Below, piece after piece: positions 55,348 through 64,000 of a stretch of 64,000 bases of DNA. Both the position numbers and the translations under genes were made by a program. Origin of the DNA: Limnohabitans curvus (GTDB lineage Bacteria; Pseudomonadota; Gammaproteobacteria; Burkholderiales; Burkholderiaceae_C); NCBI RefSeq assembly GCF_003063475.1, contig NZ_NESP01000001.1:2232001-2296000 (forward strand), read 5' to 3'. The notes under the pieces were generated by a model, which was given only the letters and a program-made list of their open reading frames with translations, had not been told where the DNA came from and ran no database searches. Every line of letters starts with the position of its first letter. Position 1 is the stretch's first letter.

Positions 55348-57231
55348 ATGAAGAAATCTATCCGTCTCCGTGCGCGTGCACTCGCGCGTTTTTCTGCGCC
55401 TGCGCTTTCTGTTTTGTCTTTGGCAGTTGCTGCTAGTGTTCAAGCGCAGGGCATAGAAGTTAATCCTGTGGTGGTTTCTGCTTCGCGCATGGAGCAGCCT
55501 TTGTCTGATGTGTTGTCGTCTGTGTCGGTCATTACCCGTGCAGATATTGATAAGTCGCAGGCTGTCACATTGGCAGATTTGCTGCAAGGAGAAGCAGGGT
55601 TTGAGTTTGGTCGTAACGGCGGACCTGGCGCTACAACTTCGTTTTTTTTGCGTGGGCAAGAAAGTAAAAGCGTGGTCGTGCTGATTGATGGCGTTCGATC
55701 GCAAATTGATGGTGCAGGTGCATTGACCATCACAGATTTGCCTCTGAATCAAATTGAGCAGGTTGAAGTTTTACGCGGTAATGCAGGAGCTTTGTACGGT
55801 GAGTCTGCCATTGGTGGTGTCATAAATATCATCACGCGGTCTCGTAAGGGCGCTCCTAAAGCATATGGTATTGCGACGATTGGGTCTCGTAAAACGGGAG
55901 ATCTGAGCGTTGGCTATGGTGGACGTGCCGATGAAACCAGTTTTGACCTCAATGCAGGCGTTTCCGGTACCGCTGGTTTCTCTGCCATGAATGCTGATAA
56001 GAGCGCGAGCGTTAACCCTGATCGTGACGCTTATCGCAATCAATATGCAGCCGCTAAGGTTGATCAAAGAATCGATCCCACATTACGTGTTGGCATTCGT
56101 GGTAGTTTGAAGAATTCGGTCATTGACTACGACGACAGCAATTGGGGCTCAGGTTTAAAAACTGATACGCATCAATTATTAATAAAAACTGATTTGGTGG
56201 GAGGTTACGTCAATAAACGTTTGACGGAAAACTGGGTGACGAATTTTGATGCAACCGCGGCTAATTATTCATACGATGCAGTTAAGAATGGCTTAGTGGC
56301 ATCAGATGGCTACTACGCAGGTCATCAAGATGTATTTCGTTGGTCGAATAACTACGCGATTCATTCCTCCACTACATTAAATTTTGGTTTAGATCAGTCA
56401 AATGAGAAGTTTCAGCAACGTAGCTCATATGACTTAAACAGGGACACAACAAGTTATTCATTGGGGATGACAAGCAAGTTGGATCGCTGGAGTCTTCAAG
56501 GCAATGTGCGCCGCGATGAGTTGACGATGAATCGATTGAGCGGCTCGGCTTTAAAGAAAGAATATGCCAACAATAACCACTTACTGGGGCTCGGCTACCA
56601 ACTGTCTGAACCTTGGCGTCTAACTTCCACAATGTCTACAGCTTTTCGTGCGCCCACTGGCAGTGAGTTAGCGTACGGTGGTCCTAATTTGCTTCCTGAA
56701 ACTCATCGATCCCAAGAGTTGGGTGTTGTCTACAGCGTAGACAAGGCGCTGATGCGAGTCGTTTACTTTCAAACCAAAACCCAAGATGCAATTGATTGGT
56801 TGACTAACGGCTACAACAACGTCGGAGAGGTTCGCAATCGAGGGTACGAGTTCACTGCTCGACTTGATGTTTGGGGTAACAACATCAAAGCTTCCTATGT
56901 GTCTCAGGATCCTTTGAACGTGACGGGTAACTATTTACCAGGTCGTCGCGCTAAGCAGTATGGTTCTTTTGATATTTCTCGTTGGATTTCTGGCTATGAA
57001 GTTGGTACCAAATTTGTTGGTGCATCTGATCGCGGTGATATCAATAGCAGCAGCTCGGGAACTTTAGCCGGTTACACCACATGGACTTTCTATGCGAGTC
57101 GCAAAATCGATACCGATTGGACTGCCCGTGTGAAATTAGAAAACGCTTTCAATCGAAATTACGAATTGGCGGGTGGCTACAACACCCCAGGCCGAGGTAT
57201 CTTTGCAACCTTGCAATACCAACCCAAGTAA
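55348..57231 (+). CDS. btuB: TonB-dependent outer-membrane cobalamin receptor BtuB
   Basis: BtuB imports cobalamin across the outer membrane with energy from TonB. The 627-residue protein has a signal peptide to about residue 32 (ASVQAQG), then a TonB box region (NPVVVSASR), a plug domain to about 160 and a 22-strand barrel ending in FATLQYQPK with an aromatic-rich last strand. It follows the riboswitch, which supports the substrate. The barrel part is more A/T-rich and less codon-biased than neighbouring genes, as often seen in surface receptors under phage or host pressure. Confidence 0.94.
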   Translation: MKKSIRLRARALARFSAPALSVLSLAVAASVQAQGIEVNPVVVSASRMEQPLSDVLSSVSVITRADIDKSQAVTLADLLQGEAGFEFGRNGGPGATTSFFLRGQESKSVVVLIDGVRSQIDGAGALTITDLPLNQIEQVEVLRGNAGALYGESAIGGVINIITRSRKGAPKAYGIATIGSRKTGDLSVGYGGRADETSFDLNAGVSGTAGFSAMNADKSASVNPDRDAYRNQYAAAKVDQRIDPTLRVGIRGSLKNSVIDYDDSNWGSGLKTDTHQLLIKTDLVGGYVNKRLTENWVTNFDATAANYSYDAVKNGLVASDGYYAGHQDVFRWSNNYAIHSSTTLNFGLDQSNEKFQQRSSYDLNRDTTSYSLGMTSKLDRWSLQGNVRRDELTMNRLSGSALKKEYANNNHLLGLGYQLSEPWRLTSTMSTAFRAPTGSELAYGGPNLLPETHRSQELGVVYSVDKALMRVVYFQTKTQDAIDWLTNGYNNVGEVRNRGYEFTARLDVWGNNIKASYVSQDPLNVTGNYLPGRRAKQYGSFDISRWISGYEVGTKFVGASDRGDINSSSSGTLAGYTTWTFYASRKIDTDWTARVKLENAFNRNYELAGGYNTPGRGIFATLQYQPK

Positions 57232-57236
57232 ATTGA

Positions 57237-58040
57237 ATGCTTGATCTATACCCCCAACGCATCGTCTGCCTCACCGAGGAAACGACCGAGTGGCTGTACA
57301 TGCTGGGGGAAGAGGCGCGCATTGTGGGCATCTCGGGTTACACCGTGCGACCGCGCCGTGCGCGTGATGAGAAGCCCAAGGTCAGCGCGTTCTTGAGCGC
57401 CAAGATTGACAAGATCTTGGCGCTCAAGCCCGATTGCGTGTTTGGGTTTTCTGATTTGCAGGCGGACATCGCGGCCTTGCTCATCCGTGCGGGTGTGCAG
57501 GTCACGGTGTTCAACCAACGCAGCGTGGACGAGATTTTTTCGATGCTCTACCAAGTTGCTGCGATGGTGGGTCAAGCCGAGCAGGGCTTGCAACGTTTGC
57601 AGCAAATGCGTACCGAGTTAGACGCCATTCAAGCAACTGCGGCCACATTCAAGCGCCGACCCAAGGTGTATTTTGAAGAGTGGGACGAGCCGCACATCAG
57701 CGCGATTCGTTGGGTGTCTGAGTTGATTGGCATCGCGGGTGGCGACGATTGCTTTCCTGAGTTGGCGCAAATGCCCATGGGCAAAGACCGCATCATTGCC
57801 AAAGGCCAAACCATCGTGGACCGTGCGCCCGACATCATCATTGGCTCGCTGTGCGGCAAAAAGTTTCGCCCTGAGAAAGCCGCTGCACGCGAGGGTTGGC
57901 AAGACGTGCCAGCGGTTCGGAATCACCAAATTTTTGAAATCAAGTCCGCCGATATCTTGCAACCAGGCCCTGCGGCCTTGACCGATGGTGTGGCGCAGTT
58001 GCACCAGATCGTGAAGCAGTGGGAGGCCACTTATGCGTAA
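57237..58040 (+). CDS. BtuF-like cobalamin-binding protein without signal peptide
   Basis: The 267-residue product has the fold of BtuF-type periplasmic binding proteins (PQRIVCLTEETTEWLYMLG, KPDCVFGFSDLQ, HQIFEIKSADILQPGPAAL). It has no signal peptide and no membrane segment, and the upstream btuB stop is only 5 bp away, leaving no room for one. The conserved Glu and Trp residues around FEEWDEPHISAIRWVSE are typical of this subfamily. It may therefore act in the cytoplasm, perhaps binding incoming cobalamin. It overlaps the following, signal-bearing btuF by 8 bp. Confidence 0.85.
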   Translation: MLDLYPQRIVCLTEETTEWLYMLGEEARIVGISGYTVRPRRARDEKPKVSAFLSAKIDKILALKPDCVFGFSDLQADIAALLIRAGVQVTVFNQRSVDEIFSMLYQVAAMVGQAEQGLQRLQQMRTELDAIQATAATFKRRPKVYFEEWDEPHISAIRWVSELIGIAGGDDCFPELAQMPMGKDRIIAKGQTIVDRAPDIIIGSLCGKKFRPEKAAAREGWQDVPAVRNHQIFEIKSADILQPGPAALTDGVAQLHQIVKQWEATYA

Positions 58041-58932
58041 GCGCTCGCCGAACGAGCGCATGGCTGTATGGTGCGTGCGGTGGTTCCTTATGGTCATCAC
58101 CAGTTTCACCTGCCTCGCGCAAGCCGTGATGCTCCGCGATGACCGCCAGATAGAGGTGACCATTACCAAGCCACCGCAACGCATCGTCAGCCTGTTGCCC
58201 TCACTCACCGAGACAGTGTGTGCTTTGGGGCAGTGCGAAAAACTGGTGGGCGTGGACCGTTATTCCAATTGGCCCGAGAGCATTGCCAAGTTGCCGCGCA
58301 TGGGCGGCGGCATCGACCCTAATATTGAAAGCGTGGTGGCGGCTAAGCCCGACTTGGTGTTGATGGCCACCTCGGCGCGTGGTGCAGAGCGCTTTACTTC
58401 TTTGGGTTTGACGGTGTTAGCGTTGGAGCCTCGCTCGCATGCCGATGTGCAGCGCGTCATGCGCATCGTGGCCCAGGCTTTGGATGTGCCGGTGGCTGAG
58501 AGTGACCGCGTGTGGCGTCACATCGATGCGGCTGTGAATGCAGCCGCACAATCTATTCCAGCGCAGGCCAAAGGCCAGCGTGTGTACTTTGAAGTCAGCC
58601 GTGCGCCTTATGGTGCCAGCGAATCGTCGTTCATTGGTGAGACCTTGCAGCGCTTAGGCGCGCGCAACATCTTGCCTGCATCGCTCGGCCCCTTTCCCAA
58701 AATCAATCCTGAGTTTGTGGTGCGTGCGCAGCCTGACATCATCATGGTGGGCGACAGCAACTTTGCCGACATGGCCACGCGCCCTGGCTGGCAGAACATG
58801 CGGGCTATGCGCACGCAACGTGTGTGTCATTTCAAGTCAGAAGAATCCGATGTGTTGGTGCGTGCGGGCCCGCGCATGGCCGAGGCCGCGCGTTTGATGG
58901 CGAAATGCTTGACTGAGAAAGGCCAACCATGA
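58033..58932 (+). CDS. btuF: Cobalamin ABC transporter substrate-binding protein
   Basis: The periplasmic protein that delivers cobalamin to BtuCD. The 299-residue product has a positively charged N-terminus followed by a hydrophobic export segment at about residues 14-32 (FLMVITSFTCLAQA). The binding domain contains PQRIVSLLPSLTETVCALG, KPDLVLMATSARG and QPDIIMVGDSN. It overlaps the preceding cytosolic paralogue by 8 bp and btuC by 4 bp, so all are cotranslated. Confidence 0.93.
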   Translation: MRKRSPNERMAVWCVRWFLMVITSFTCLAQAVMLRDDRQIEVTITKPPQRIVSLLPSLTETVCALGQCEKLVGVDRYSNWPESIAKLPRMGGGIDPNIESVVAAKPDLVLMATSARGAERFTSLGLTVLALEPRSHADVQRVMRIVAQALDVPVAESDRVWRHIDAAVNAAAQSIPAQAKGQRVYFEVSRAPYGASESSFIGETLQRLGARNILPASLGPFPKINPEFVVRAQPDIIMVGDSNFADMATRPGWQNMRAMRTQRVCHFKSEESDVLVRAGPRMAEAARLMAKCLTEKGQP

Positions 58933-59939
58933 CGACGCACGGTGCGCGTTGGTCCCCTATGCTGGTGGCTTTGAGCTTGCTGGTGTTGTGCGTGCTCGGC
59001 ATTGCTTTAGGCAGTGCCGTAGGCAGCACAGGGTTCGAGAGTTGGCTCAGCGCCATGCACGACGACACGGCTTGGCAAATCGTGTGGGACATCCGTTTGC
59101 CGCGCAGCGTAGGCGCTTGCGCCGCAGGTGCATTGCTGGGGCTTGCAGGCGCGTTGGCGCAGGGCTTGTTTCGCAATCCCTTGGCAGATCCGTATTTGTT
59201 AGGCAGTGCCTCTGGTGCATCGTTGGGCGTGGCGGTGGCTTTGGCCCTGTTTGGTGGCAACCCGTTTGCCACAGAATTTTTGGTACGCCTGGGGTTAACA
59301 GGCGCAGCGTTTGTAGGCGCAGTGTTGGCCGTGATGCTCACGCTGGTGTTGGCGCGTGGCGTGCAGCACACGCTGCGTTTGTTGTTGGCGGGTGTGATTG
59401 TGGGTGTGGTGTTGGGTGCGTTGGCGTCACTCATCACCCTCATGCGCCCAGATGTGTTGCAAGGCATGCAAGGGTTTTTGTTGGGCTCCACCAGTTTCAT
59501 CGGTTGGAACGCTTGCGTGTTGATGCTGGGCGTGTTGCTGGTGTGCGTGGTGTTGGCCTTCGCGCTGAGCCGCGTGTTGGACGCTTTGAGTTTGGGTGAG
59601 TCCACTGCGTTGAGTTTGGGCTTGCCGCTCGCGCCCGTGCGTGTGGCGCTGGTGTGTGTGTTGGCGTTGGCTACCGGCACAGCGGTGGCACAAACGGGCT
59701 TGGTGGCGTTTGTCGGCTTGGCTGCGCCGCACTTGGTGCGCTCTCTGGTGAAGACAAAACACAACTGGGTCGTGTTGTTGTCCGCCTTGATGGGCGGCGC
59801 GTTGTTGCTGGCAGCTGACCTGCTCGCCCGCATGCTGTTGTCGCCCCAAGAGATGCCCGTGGGCGTGCTCACTGCGGTGTTGGGCGGTGGTTATTTGCTC
59901 TGGCTGATGTACCGCAGTCAAACGGCGAGGGCTGCATGA
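58929..59939 (+). CDS. btuC: Cobalamin ABC transporter permease
   Basis: An inner-membrane permease of the FecCD/BtuC type. The 336-residue protein has about ten hydrophobic helices, with WDIRLPRSVGACAAGALLGLAGA near the N-terminus (core RLPRSVGACAAG) and the ABC-contacting loop VGLAAPHLVRSL. It overlaps btuF by 4 bp and btuD by 4 bp. Substrate specificity follows from the riboswitch and cobO/cobQ context. Confidence 0.95.
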   Translation: MTTHGARWSPMLVALSLLVLCVLGIALGSAVGSTGFESWLSAMHDDTAWQIVWDIRLPRSVGACAAGALLGLAGALAQGLFRNPLADPYLLGSASGASLGVAVALALFGGNPFATEFLVRLGLTGAAFVGAVLAVMLTLVLARGVQHTLRLLLAGVIVGVVLGALASLITLMRPDVLQGMQGFLLGSTSFIGWNACVLMLGVLLVCVVLAFALSRVLDALSLGESTALSLGLPLAPVRVALVCVLALATGTAVAQTGLVAFVGLAAPHLVRSLVKTKHNWVVLLSALMGGALLLAADLLARMLLSPQEMPVGVLTAVLGGGYLLWLMYRSQTARAA

Positions 59940-60712
59940 TGCATACACCGCTGATGGCTTTGCAATTGCGCGATGTGCATGTGTCTCTTGCTGGGCAAGC
60001 GGTGTTGCATGGCATCGATCTGTCGTTTGTGGCAGGCCGCTGGACCAGCATCGTTGGCCCCAACGGTGCTGGCAAATCCACTTTGCTCAAGGTCATGGCG
60101 GGCTTGCTTCCCGTCCGTGGCCGCATCTTTTTGTTTGACCAAGAGTTGATGGCCATGGACCGCAAGCAGCGCGCGCAGCAACTGTCATGGTTAGGTCAAA
60201 ACGAATCAACCTCTGACGACTTGCGTGTGTGGGACGTGGTCATGTTGGGTCGTATGCCGCACCAAGACTGGTTGGCAGCACCCAATGCCCATGACCATGC
60301 CGTGGTAGAAACCGCGTTGAAAGCTACACAAGCGTGGGATTGGCGCGAGCGTTCGATTGGCCAGCTCTCAGGCGGTGAACGTCAACGCGTGTTGCTGGCC
60401 CGTGCCATGGCCGTGCAAGCGCAAGTGATGTTGATGGACGAGCCACTTGCCAACTTAGACCCACCCCACCAAGTGGATTGGCTAGAGCAAGTGCGCTGCT
60501 TGACTGCGCAAAACACCACCGTCATCAGCGTGCTGCACGAAGTGGGCATGGCTTTGCATGCAGACGACATGGTGGTCATGCAAGCAGGCCGCGTGGTGCA
60601 CCAAGGTGCGTGCGCCGATGCCGCCACACACCGTGCCGTCGAAGCCGTGTTTGACAAACGCATTGCCATTCACTCGCTGGATGGCCAGTGGGTGGCCGTG
60701 CCTAAGCTTTAA
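59936..60712 (+). CDS. btuD: Cobalamin ABC transporter ATP-binding protein
   Basis: The ATPase that powers BtuC. The 258-residue protein has Walker [17 protein letters not shown], the signature [16 protein letters not shown] and Walker [13 protein letters not shown], followed by the H-loop in [14 protein letters not shown] 59936 overlaps the btuC stop; ATG 59939 is a close alternative. cobO starts 14 bp after the stop. Confidence 0.95.
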   Translation: MMHTPLMALQLRDVHVSLAGQAVLHGIDLSFVAGRWTSIVGPNGAGKSTLLKVMAGLLPVRGRIFLFDQELMAMDRKQRAQQLSWLGQNESTSDDLRVWDVVMLGRMPHQDWLAAPNAHDHAVVETALKATQAWDWRERSIGQLSGGERQRVLLARAMAVQAQVMLMDEPLANLDPPHQVDWLEQVRCLTAQNTTVISVLHEVGMALHADDMVVMQAGRVVHQGACADAATHRAVEAVFDKRIAIHSLDGQWVAVPKL

Positions 60713-60726
60713 CAAGAGCACAGCGC

Positions 60727-61296
60727 GTGGACATTGAACAACCTCCCGTTAATTACGCGCGTGTCACGCCGCAAGCCGATCGACGCGGCTTGCTCATCGT
60801 CAACACGGGCGATGGCAAAGGCAAAAGCACTGCGGCGTTTGGTTTGGCCCTGCGCGCGCATGGGCGTGGCAAAGCGGTGAAGATTTACCAGTTCATGAAA
60901 GTACCCACGGCACGCTTTGGTGAGCACCGCATGTTTGAACAATTGGGTATTCCTGTCGAAGGCTTGGGCGATGGCTTCAGCTGGAAAAGCAAAGACCTCG
61001 AACATTCCGCACAGCTTGCCCGTGACGGTTGGCAAAAAGCCAAGGCCACCATCTTGAGTGGCGACTTTTTCTTGGTGGTGCTGGATGAAATCACCTACCC
61101 ACTGATTTACGGCTGGTTGTCGTTGGCCGATGTGTTGGCCACCCTAGCGGCGCGACCCAAGGACGTGCATGTGTGCATGACCGGTAGACGTTGCCCACCA
61201 GAGCTGATTGCGCTGGCCGATACCGTGACCGAAATGACCAAAATCAAACACGCCTTCAATGCAGGCATTCCCGCACAGCGCGGCATCGAAGACTAA
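60727..61296 (+). CDS. cobO: Cob(I)yrinic acid a,c-diamide adenosyltransferase
   Basis: CobO (BtuR/CobA type) adds the 5'-deoxyadenosyl group of ATP to cob(I)alamin or cob(I)yrinate, and serves salvage as well as synthesis. The 189-residue protein has the P-loop GDGKGKST at residues 28-35, VKIYQFMK, and [14 protein letters not shown]. The start is GTG 60727 with a poor ribosome binding site, consistent with coupling to btuD. Confidence 0.95.
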   Translation: MDIEQPPVNYARVTPQADRRGLLIVNTGDGKGKSTAAFGLALRAHGRGKAVKIYQFMKVPTARFGEHRMFEQLGIPVEGLGDGFSWKSKDLEHSAQLARDGWQKAKATILSGDFFLVVLDEITYPLIYGWLSLADVLATLAARPKDVHVCMTGRRCPPELIALADTVTEMTKIKHAFNAGIPAQRGIED

Positions 61297-61320
61297 ATTA
61301 AACGCAAAAGGAACGTATCC

Positions 61321-62826
61321 ATGACCGCCAAATGTGTGATGGTGCTGGGCACCTCCAGCGGTGCTGGCAAAAGCTGGTTGACCACGGCCTTGTGCCGCTG
61401 GTATGCGCGCCAAGGCTTGAAAGTGGCGCCGTTCAAAGCGCAGAACATGAGCAACAACGCGCGCGTGGTGGCCTCGCACAACGGGCTGGGTGAAGTAGGG
61501 TCTGCCCAATACTTCCAAGCGCTCGCGGCCAAGGCCGAGCCCGATGTGCGCATGAACCCTTTGCTGCTCAAACCCGAGGCTGACACACACAGCCAAGTGG
61601 TGTTGCTGGGTGAGGTGAACAACGAGCTAACGAACACCCCTTGGCGTGGCCGAAGCGAAAAAGTGTGGCCACAAATCGCCGCATCGCTTGACGCTTTGCG
61701 TGTCGAAAATGACGTGGTGGTGATCGAAGGTGCAGGCTCTCCCGCCGAGATCAACCTCATGGCCAACGACATCGTCAACCTGCGCGTGGCGCGTCATGCC
61801 GATGCGCGCTGCTTGTTGGTGACCGACATTGACAAAGGTGGCGCGTTTGCCCACTTGTACGGCACATGGGCTTTGTTGCCTCCTGAAGATCAAGCACGCA
61901 TCAGCGGCTTTGTGCTCAACAAGTTTCGGGGCGACGCGTCGTTGCTCGCACCCGCGCCCCAGATGCTGCAAGACCTCACCGGCGTGCCCACCGTGGCGGT
62001 GTTGCCCATGTGGTGGCAGCACGGCTTGCCGGAAGAAGATGGTGTGTTTCACTACGGCCCCACGCTCGGCACTGCCGTGTCCTCGCTGTCCCCCGAGGGG
62101 GTGCGTTCCCGCACAGTGGCCGTCATCGCCTATCCGCGCATCAGCAACTTGGATGAGTTTCAGCCGCTCAAAAACGTGCCAGGTGTGCGCTTGCTGTGGG
62201 CGCGCAGCCCTGCTGACTTAGTGGGCTTGCAGGTGAGCGATTGGGTAATCTTGCCCGGCTCAAAACACACCAGCAGCGACCTGGCTTGGCTGCGCGCGCA
62301 AGGCTTAGACGCGGCCATTGCCAAACACGCCGAGCAGGGCGGTGCCGTGCTGGGCATTTGCGGTGGTTTGCAAATGTTGGGCGAGGCCTTGATTGACACA
62401 CACGGCATTGACGGCAATGCAGCGGGCCTAGGGCTGTTGCCCGTGGTCACGCAATTCGCGGCTGACAAAACCGTGCAACGCACCCGCGCCAAGTTTGGTG
62501 AGTTGCGCGGTGCATGGTCTGCCTTGTCGGGCGTGCAAGTGAGTGGCTACGAAATTCACCACGGCCAAACCCAAGCTCACGCCGCCATGGCTGCAGCAGG
62601 GCAGGTGGCACATGAGGTGATGCCCGGTTTGTCGTGGCAAAACGATGCAGGCAACGTGATGGGTTCTTACCTGCATGGTTTGTTCGAAGACCCTGCGGTG
62701 TTGCACGCTTTGTTTGGCGCGCAAACGCCCACGTTAGAAACGGTGTTTGAAGGCTTGGCCGATTACCTAGACCAACACATGCGCCGAGAGGTTTTGCAGG
62801 GGCTGCTCGTGTCACTAAGGAATTAA
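61321..62826 (+). CDS. cobQ: Cobyric acid synthase CobQ/CbiP
   Basis: CobQ uses glutamine and ATP to amidate four side chains of adenosylcobyrinic acid diamide. The 501-residue protein has the N-terminal P-loop-like GTSSGAGKSWLTTALC, FKAQNMSNNARVV, and a C-terminal glutamine amidotransferase domain with nucleophile C347 in GICGGLQMLG and H452 in GSYLHGLFED. In a salvage setting it could process imported incomplete corrinoids. Upstream corrin-ring genes and cobU/cobS are absent from the window. Confidence 0.95.
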   Translation: MTAKCVMVLGTSSGAGKSWLTTALCRWYARQGLKVAPFKAQNMSNNARVVASHNGLGEVGSAQYFQALAAKAEPDVRMNPLLLKPEADTHSQVVLLGEVNNELTNTPWRGRSEKVWPQIAASLDALRVENDVVVIEGAGSPAEINLMANDIVNLRVARHADARCLLVTDIDKGGAFAHLYGTWALLPPEDQARISGFVLNKFRGDASLLAPAPQMLQDLTGVPTVAVLPMWWQHGLPEEDGVFHYGPTLGTAVSSLSPEGVRSRTVAVIAYPRISNLDEFQPLKNVPGVRLLWARSPADLVGLQVSDWVILPGSKHTSSDLAWLRAQGLDAAIAKHAEQGGAVLGICGGLQMLGEALIDTHGIDGNAAGLGLLPVVTQFAADKTVQRTRAKFGELRGAWSALSGVQVSGYEIHHGQTQAHAAMAAAGQVAHEVMPGLSWQNDAGNVMGSYLHGLFEDPAVLHALFGAQTPTLETVFEGLADYLDQHMRREVLQGLLVSLRN

Positions 62827-62902
62827 GGGCTAACCCTAGATTTCAAAAAAGCACAAGGGAAGCTTATACAAATCGAGATTCCCCTTTGTTGGTTTTGCCG
62901 TA

Positions 62903-63805
62903 ATGATGGCGGCCATGACAACAAAGCTCGACATGAATTTGCTAACGACATGGGTCGGCAAGCAAGAGACATTGAATGATGAAATCTCTGCGGCCCCTGT
63001 GCGTGCCTTGTCCGCAACCTTAGACAGAGATGACCCATTGCCCATGCCTGGGGATGCGCTTCCTGCGCTGTGGCATTGGTTGTACTTTTTGCCTGCTGCG
63101 AAGCAGTCTCAAATTGGTGAAGATGGTCATGCCAAGCGGGGCGGTTTTTTACCGCCCGTGCCCTTGCCGCGTCGCATGTGGGCAGGTGGGCGTTTGCAAT
63201 GGCACGCTCCGCTGAAAGTGGGCGATGCCGTCAAACGCGTGTCCACCATTGAGTCCGTCACACACAAATCGGGCCGCTCCGGCGATTTGCTTTTTGTCCT
63301 CGTCAAACATGAAGTGCACAACGCGCAAGGTTTGTGCCTGACAGAAGAGCACGACATTGTGTATCGGCCTGCCGCCCAGCCCGGTGACCCGGTGCCCGCG
63401 CCCATTGCGGCGGCAACTCTGGCAACGCAAGGCGAGCCCACGGGTGAGTTATGGACACGTGATGTCATTCCAGATGATGTGCTGCTGTTTCGCTACTCAG
63501 CGCTCACCTTCAACGGCCACCGCATTCATTACGACCGCAAATACGTGACTCAGGTCGAAGGCTATCCCGGCCTCATTGTTCATGGCCCCTTGATTGCCAC
63601 GTGGTTGGTTGATTTGGTGCGCCGACATACCGACCGTCCGATCCGACGCTTTGAGTTCAAAGCATTGCGTCCCACGTTTGAATGTGCCGACCAACGCCAT
63701 GTGCGCGTCAGTGGTCAGCCACAAGTGGATGGCAAACACGTGCGTTTGTGGGCACAAGACCATGAAGGCTGGCTGACCATGCAAGCCACGGCTGAGCTTG
63801 CTTAA
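62903..63805 (+). CDS. MaoC-type acyl-CoA hydratase/dehydratase
   Basis: The 300-residue product has two hotdog-like halves of the MaoC/FAS1-dehydratase type, similar to mesaconyl-C4-CoA and 3-methylfumaryl-CoA hydratases. The N-terminal half has PLPRRMWAGGRLQWHAPLKVGD. The C-terminal half has the catalytic motif YSALTFNGHRIHYDRKYV with the Asn and His dyad and GLIVHGPL. The start is uncertain among ATG 62903, 62906 and 62915. An acyl-CoA dehydrogenase follows after 18 bp, suggesting a short-chain or branched acyl-CoA pathway. The exact substrate is unknown. Confidence 0.87.
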   Translation: MMAAMTTKLDMNLLTTWVGKQETLNDEISAAPVRALSATLDRDDPLPMPGDALPALWHWLYFLPAAKQSQIGEDGHAKRGGFLPPVPLPRRMWAGGRLQWHAPLKVGDAVKRVSTIESVTHKSGRSGDLLFVLVKHEVHNAQGLCLTEEHDIVYRPAAQPGDPVPAPIAAATLATQGEPTGELWTRDVIPDDVLLFRYSALTFNGHRIHYDRKYVTQVEGYPGLIVHGPLIATWLVDLVRRHTDRPIRRFEFKALRPTFECADQRHVRVSGQPQVDGKHVRLWAQDHEGWLTMQATAELA

Positions 63806-63823
63806 TTTAATTTTGAAATCTTG

Positions 63824-64000
63824 ATGAAAACCCAAATCCCTACCCCCGATGCGCATCAAGAATTGCGCGAAGCACTGCGCGCCATGTGCGGCAGTTTTGA
63901 TTCTGCGTACTGGCAAAAAGTAGACGACGAGCGGGGCTACCCCGAAGCGTTTGTCAACGCACTCACTGAAGCCGGCTGGCTGGCTGCCTTGATTCCTGCC
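63824..64000 (+). CDS. Acyl-CoA dehydrogenase, N-terminal part cut by window edge
   Basis: The 59 codons before the window end read like the start of an acyl-CoA dehydrogenase: a helix with QELREALRAMC, then the WQKVDDERGYPEAFVNALTE stretch and AGWLAALIPA, which lies where the family has its first conserved Gly-Trp segment. It starts 18 bp after the hydratase gene and is probably cotranscribed with it. The rest lies outside the window. Confidence 0.8.
   Translation, partial: MKTQIPTPDAHQELREALRAMCGSFDSAYWQKVDDERGYPEAFVNALTEAGWLAALIPA

Noticed and set aside
55105..55752. Minus-strand open frame of 215 codons over the riboswitch and btuB start
   Set aside because: It would cross the cobalamin riboswitch and the btuB signal peptide; composition is that of a shadow frame.
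62855..62890. AAGGGAA / TTCCCCTT repeat between cobQ and the hydratase gene
   Set aside because: Imperfect by one base and lacking a T tract; not enough for a terminator or operator call.

Overview
The window is chromosomal DNA of a betaproteobacterium, most likely Burkholderiales of the Comamonadaceae type. The order rpsO-pnp-quinone oxidoreductase-tpiA-secG-tRNA-Leu-nuoA-N, the moderate G+C with strongly biased codons, the FNR-linked cbb3 oxidase block and the cobalamin salvage operon all fit a freshwater aerobe such as Limnohabitans or Rhodoferax. The genus is an inference. I see no IS element, prophage, CRISPR array or integrase.

Layout. 1-1262: 3' part of an unrecognised protein with 12-13-residue repeats. 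1310-7223: tsaD, rpsO, pnp, a PIG3-type quinone oxidoreductase, tpiA and secG. 7332-7417: tRNA-Leu(GAG). 7507-21989: a complete 14-gene complex I operon, nuoA to nuoN, closed by a UUCG-loop terminator. 22035-31181: Nudix hydrolase, DUF1178, then minus-strand miaA, Bcr/CflA transporter, mutL, VF530, amidase and tsaE, with DedA and queG on the plus strand. This is an interrupted version of the enterobacterial queG-tsaE-amiB-mutL-miaA cluster. 31185-34007: accessory-looking genes (DUF6671 zinc-ribbon protein, SbtA-like bicarbonate transporter, divergent LysR regulator). 34027-37438: MltB, HDAC-like amidohydrolase, MscS channel. 37559-42157: etfB-etfA, acyl-CoA dehydrogenase, nitronate monooxygenase. 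42234-53421: usp, ccoI-ccoS, ccoNOQP, ccoG, ccoH, a small membrane protein, fnr, hemN and a DsbD_2-type protein. 53424-54992: TauE permease, 6S RNA, zapA and a ZapB-like coiled coil. 55045-62826: cobalamin riboswitch, btuB, two BtuF-like proteins, btuC, btuD, cobO, cobQ. 62903-64000: MaoC-type hydratase and the start of an acyl-CoA dehydrogenase.

How the genes work together. Complex I feeds quinones and ETF collects electrons from acyl-CoA dehydrogenases, while the cbb3 oxidase is the high-affinity terminal oxidase. Three 14-bp FNR boxes sit at usp/ccoI, ccoN and fnr/hemN. For ccoN and hemN the box is centred 41.5 bp upstream of a predicted start point, so oxidase, its copper pump, its haem supply and fnr itself look like one oxygen-responsive unit. 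The cobalamin operon is a salvage set (outer-membrane uptake, ABC importer, adenosylation, amidation) under B12 riboswitch control.

Most of the window is conserved housekeeping DNA. The items most worth a second look are the signal-less BtuF paralogue, the DUF6671 protein, the N-terminal repeat protein, the RNA leaders of rpsO and pnp, the etfB palindrome, and the near-zero gap between the divergent tsaE and queG starts.
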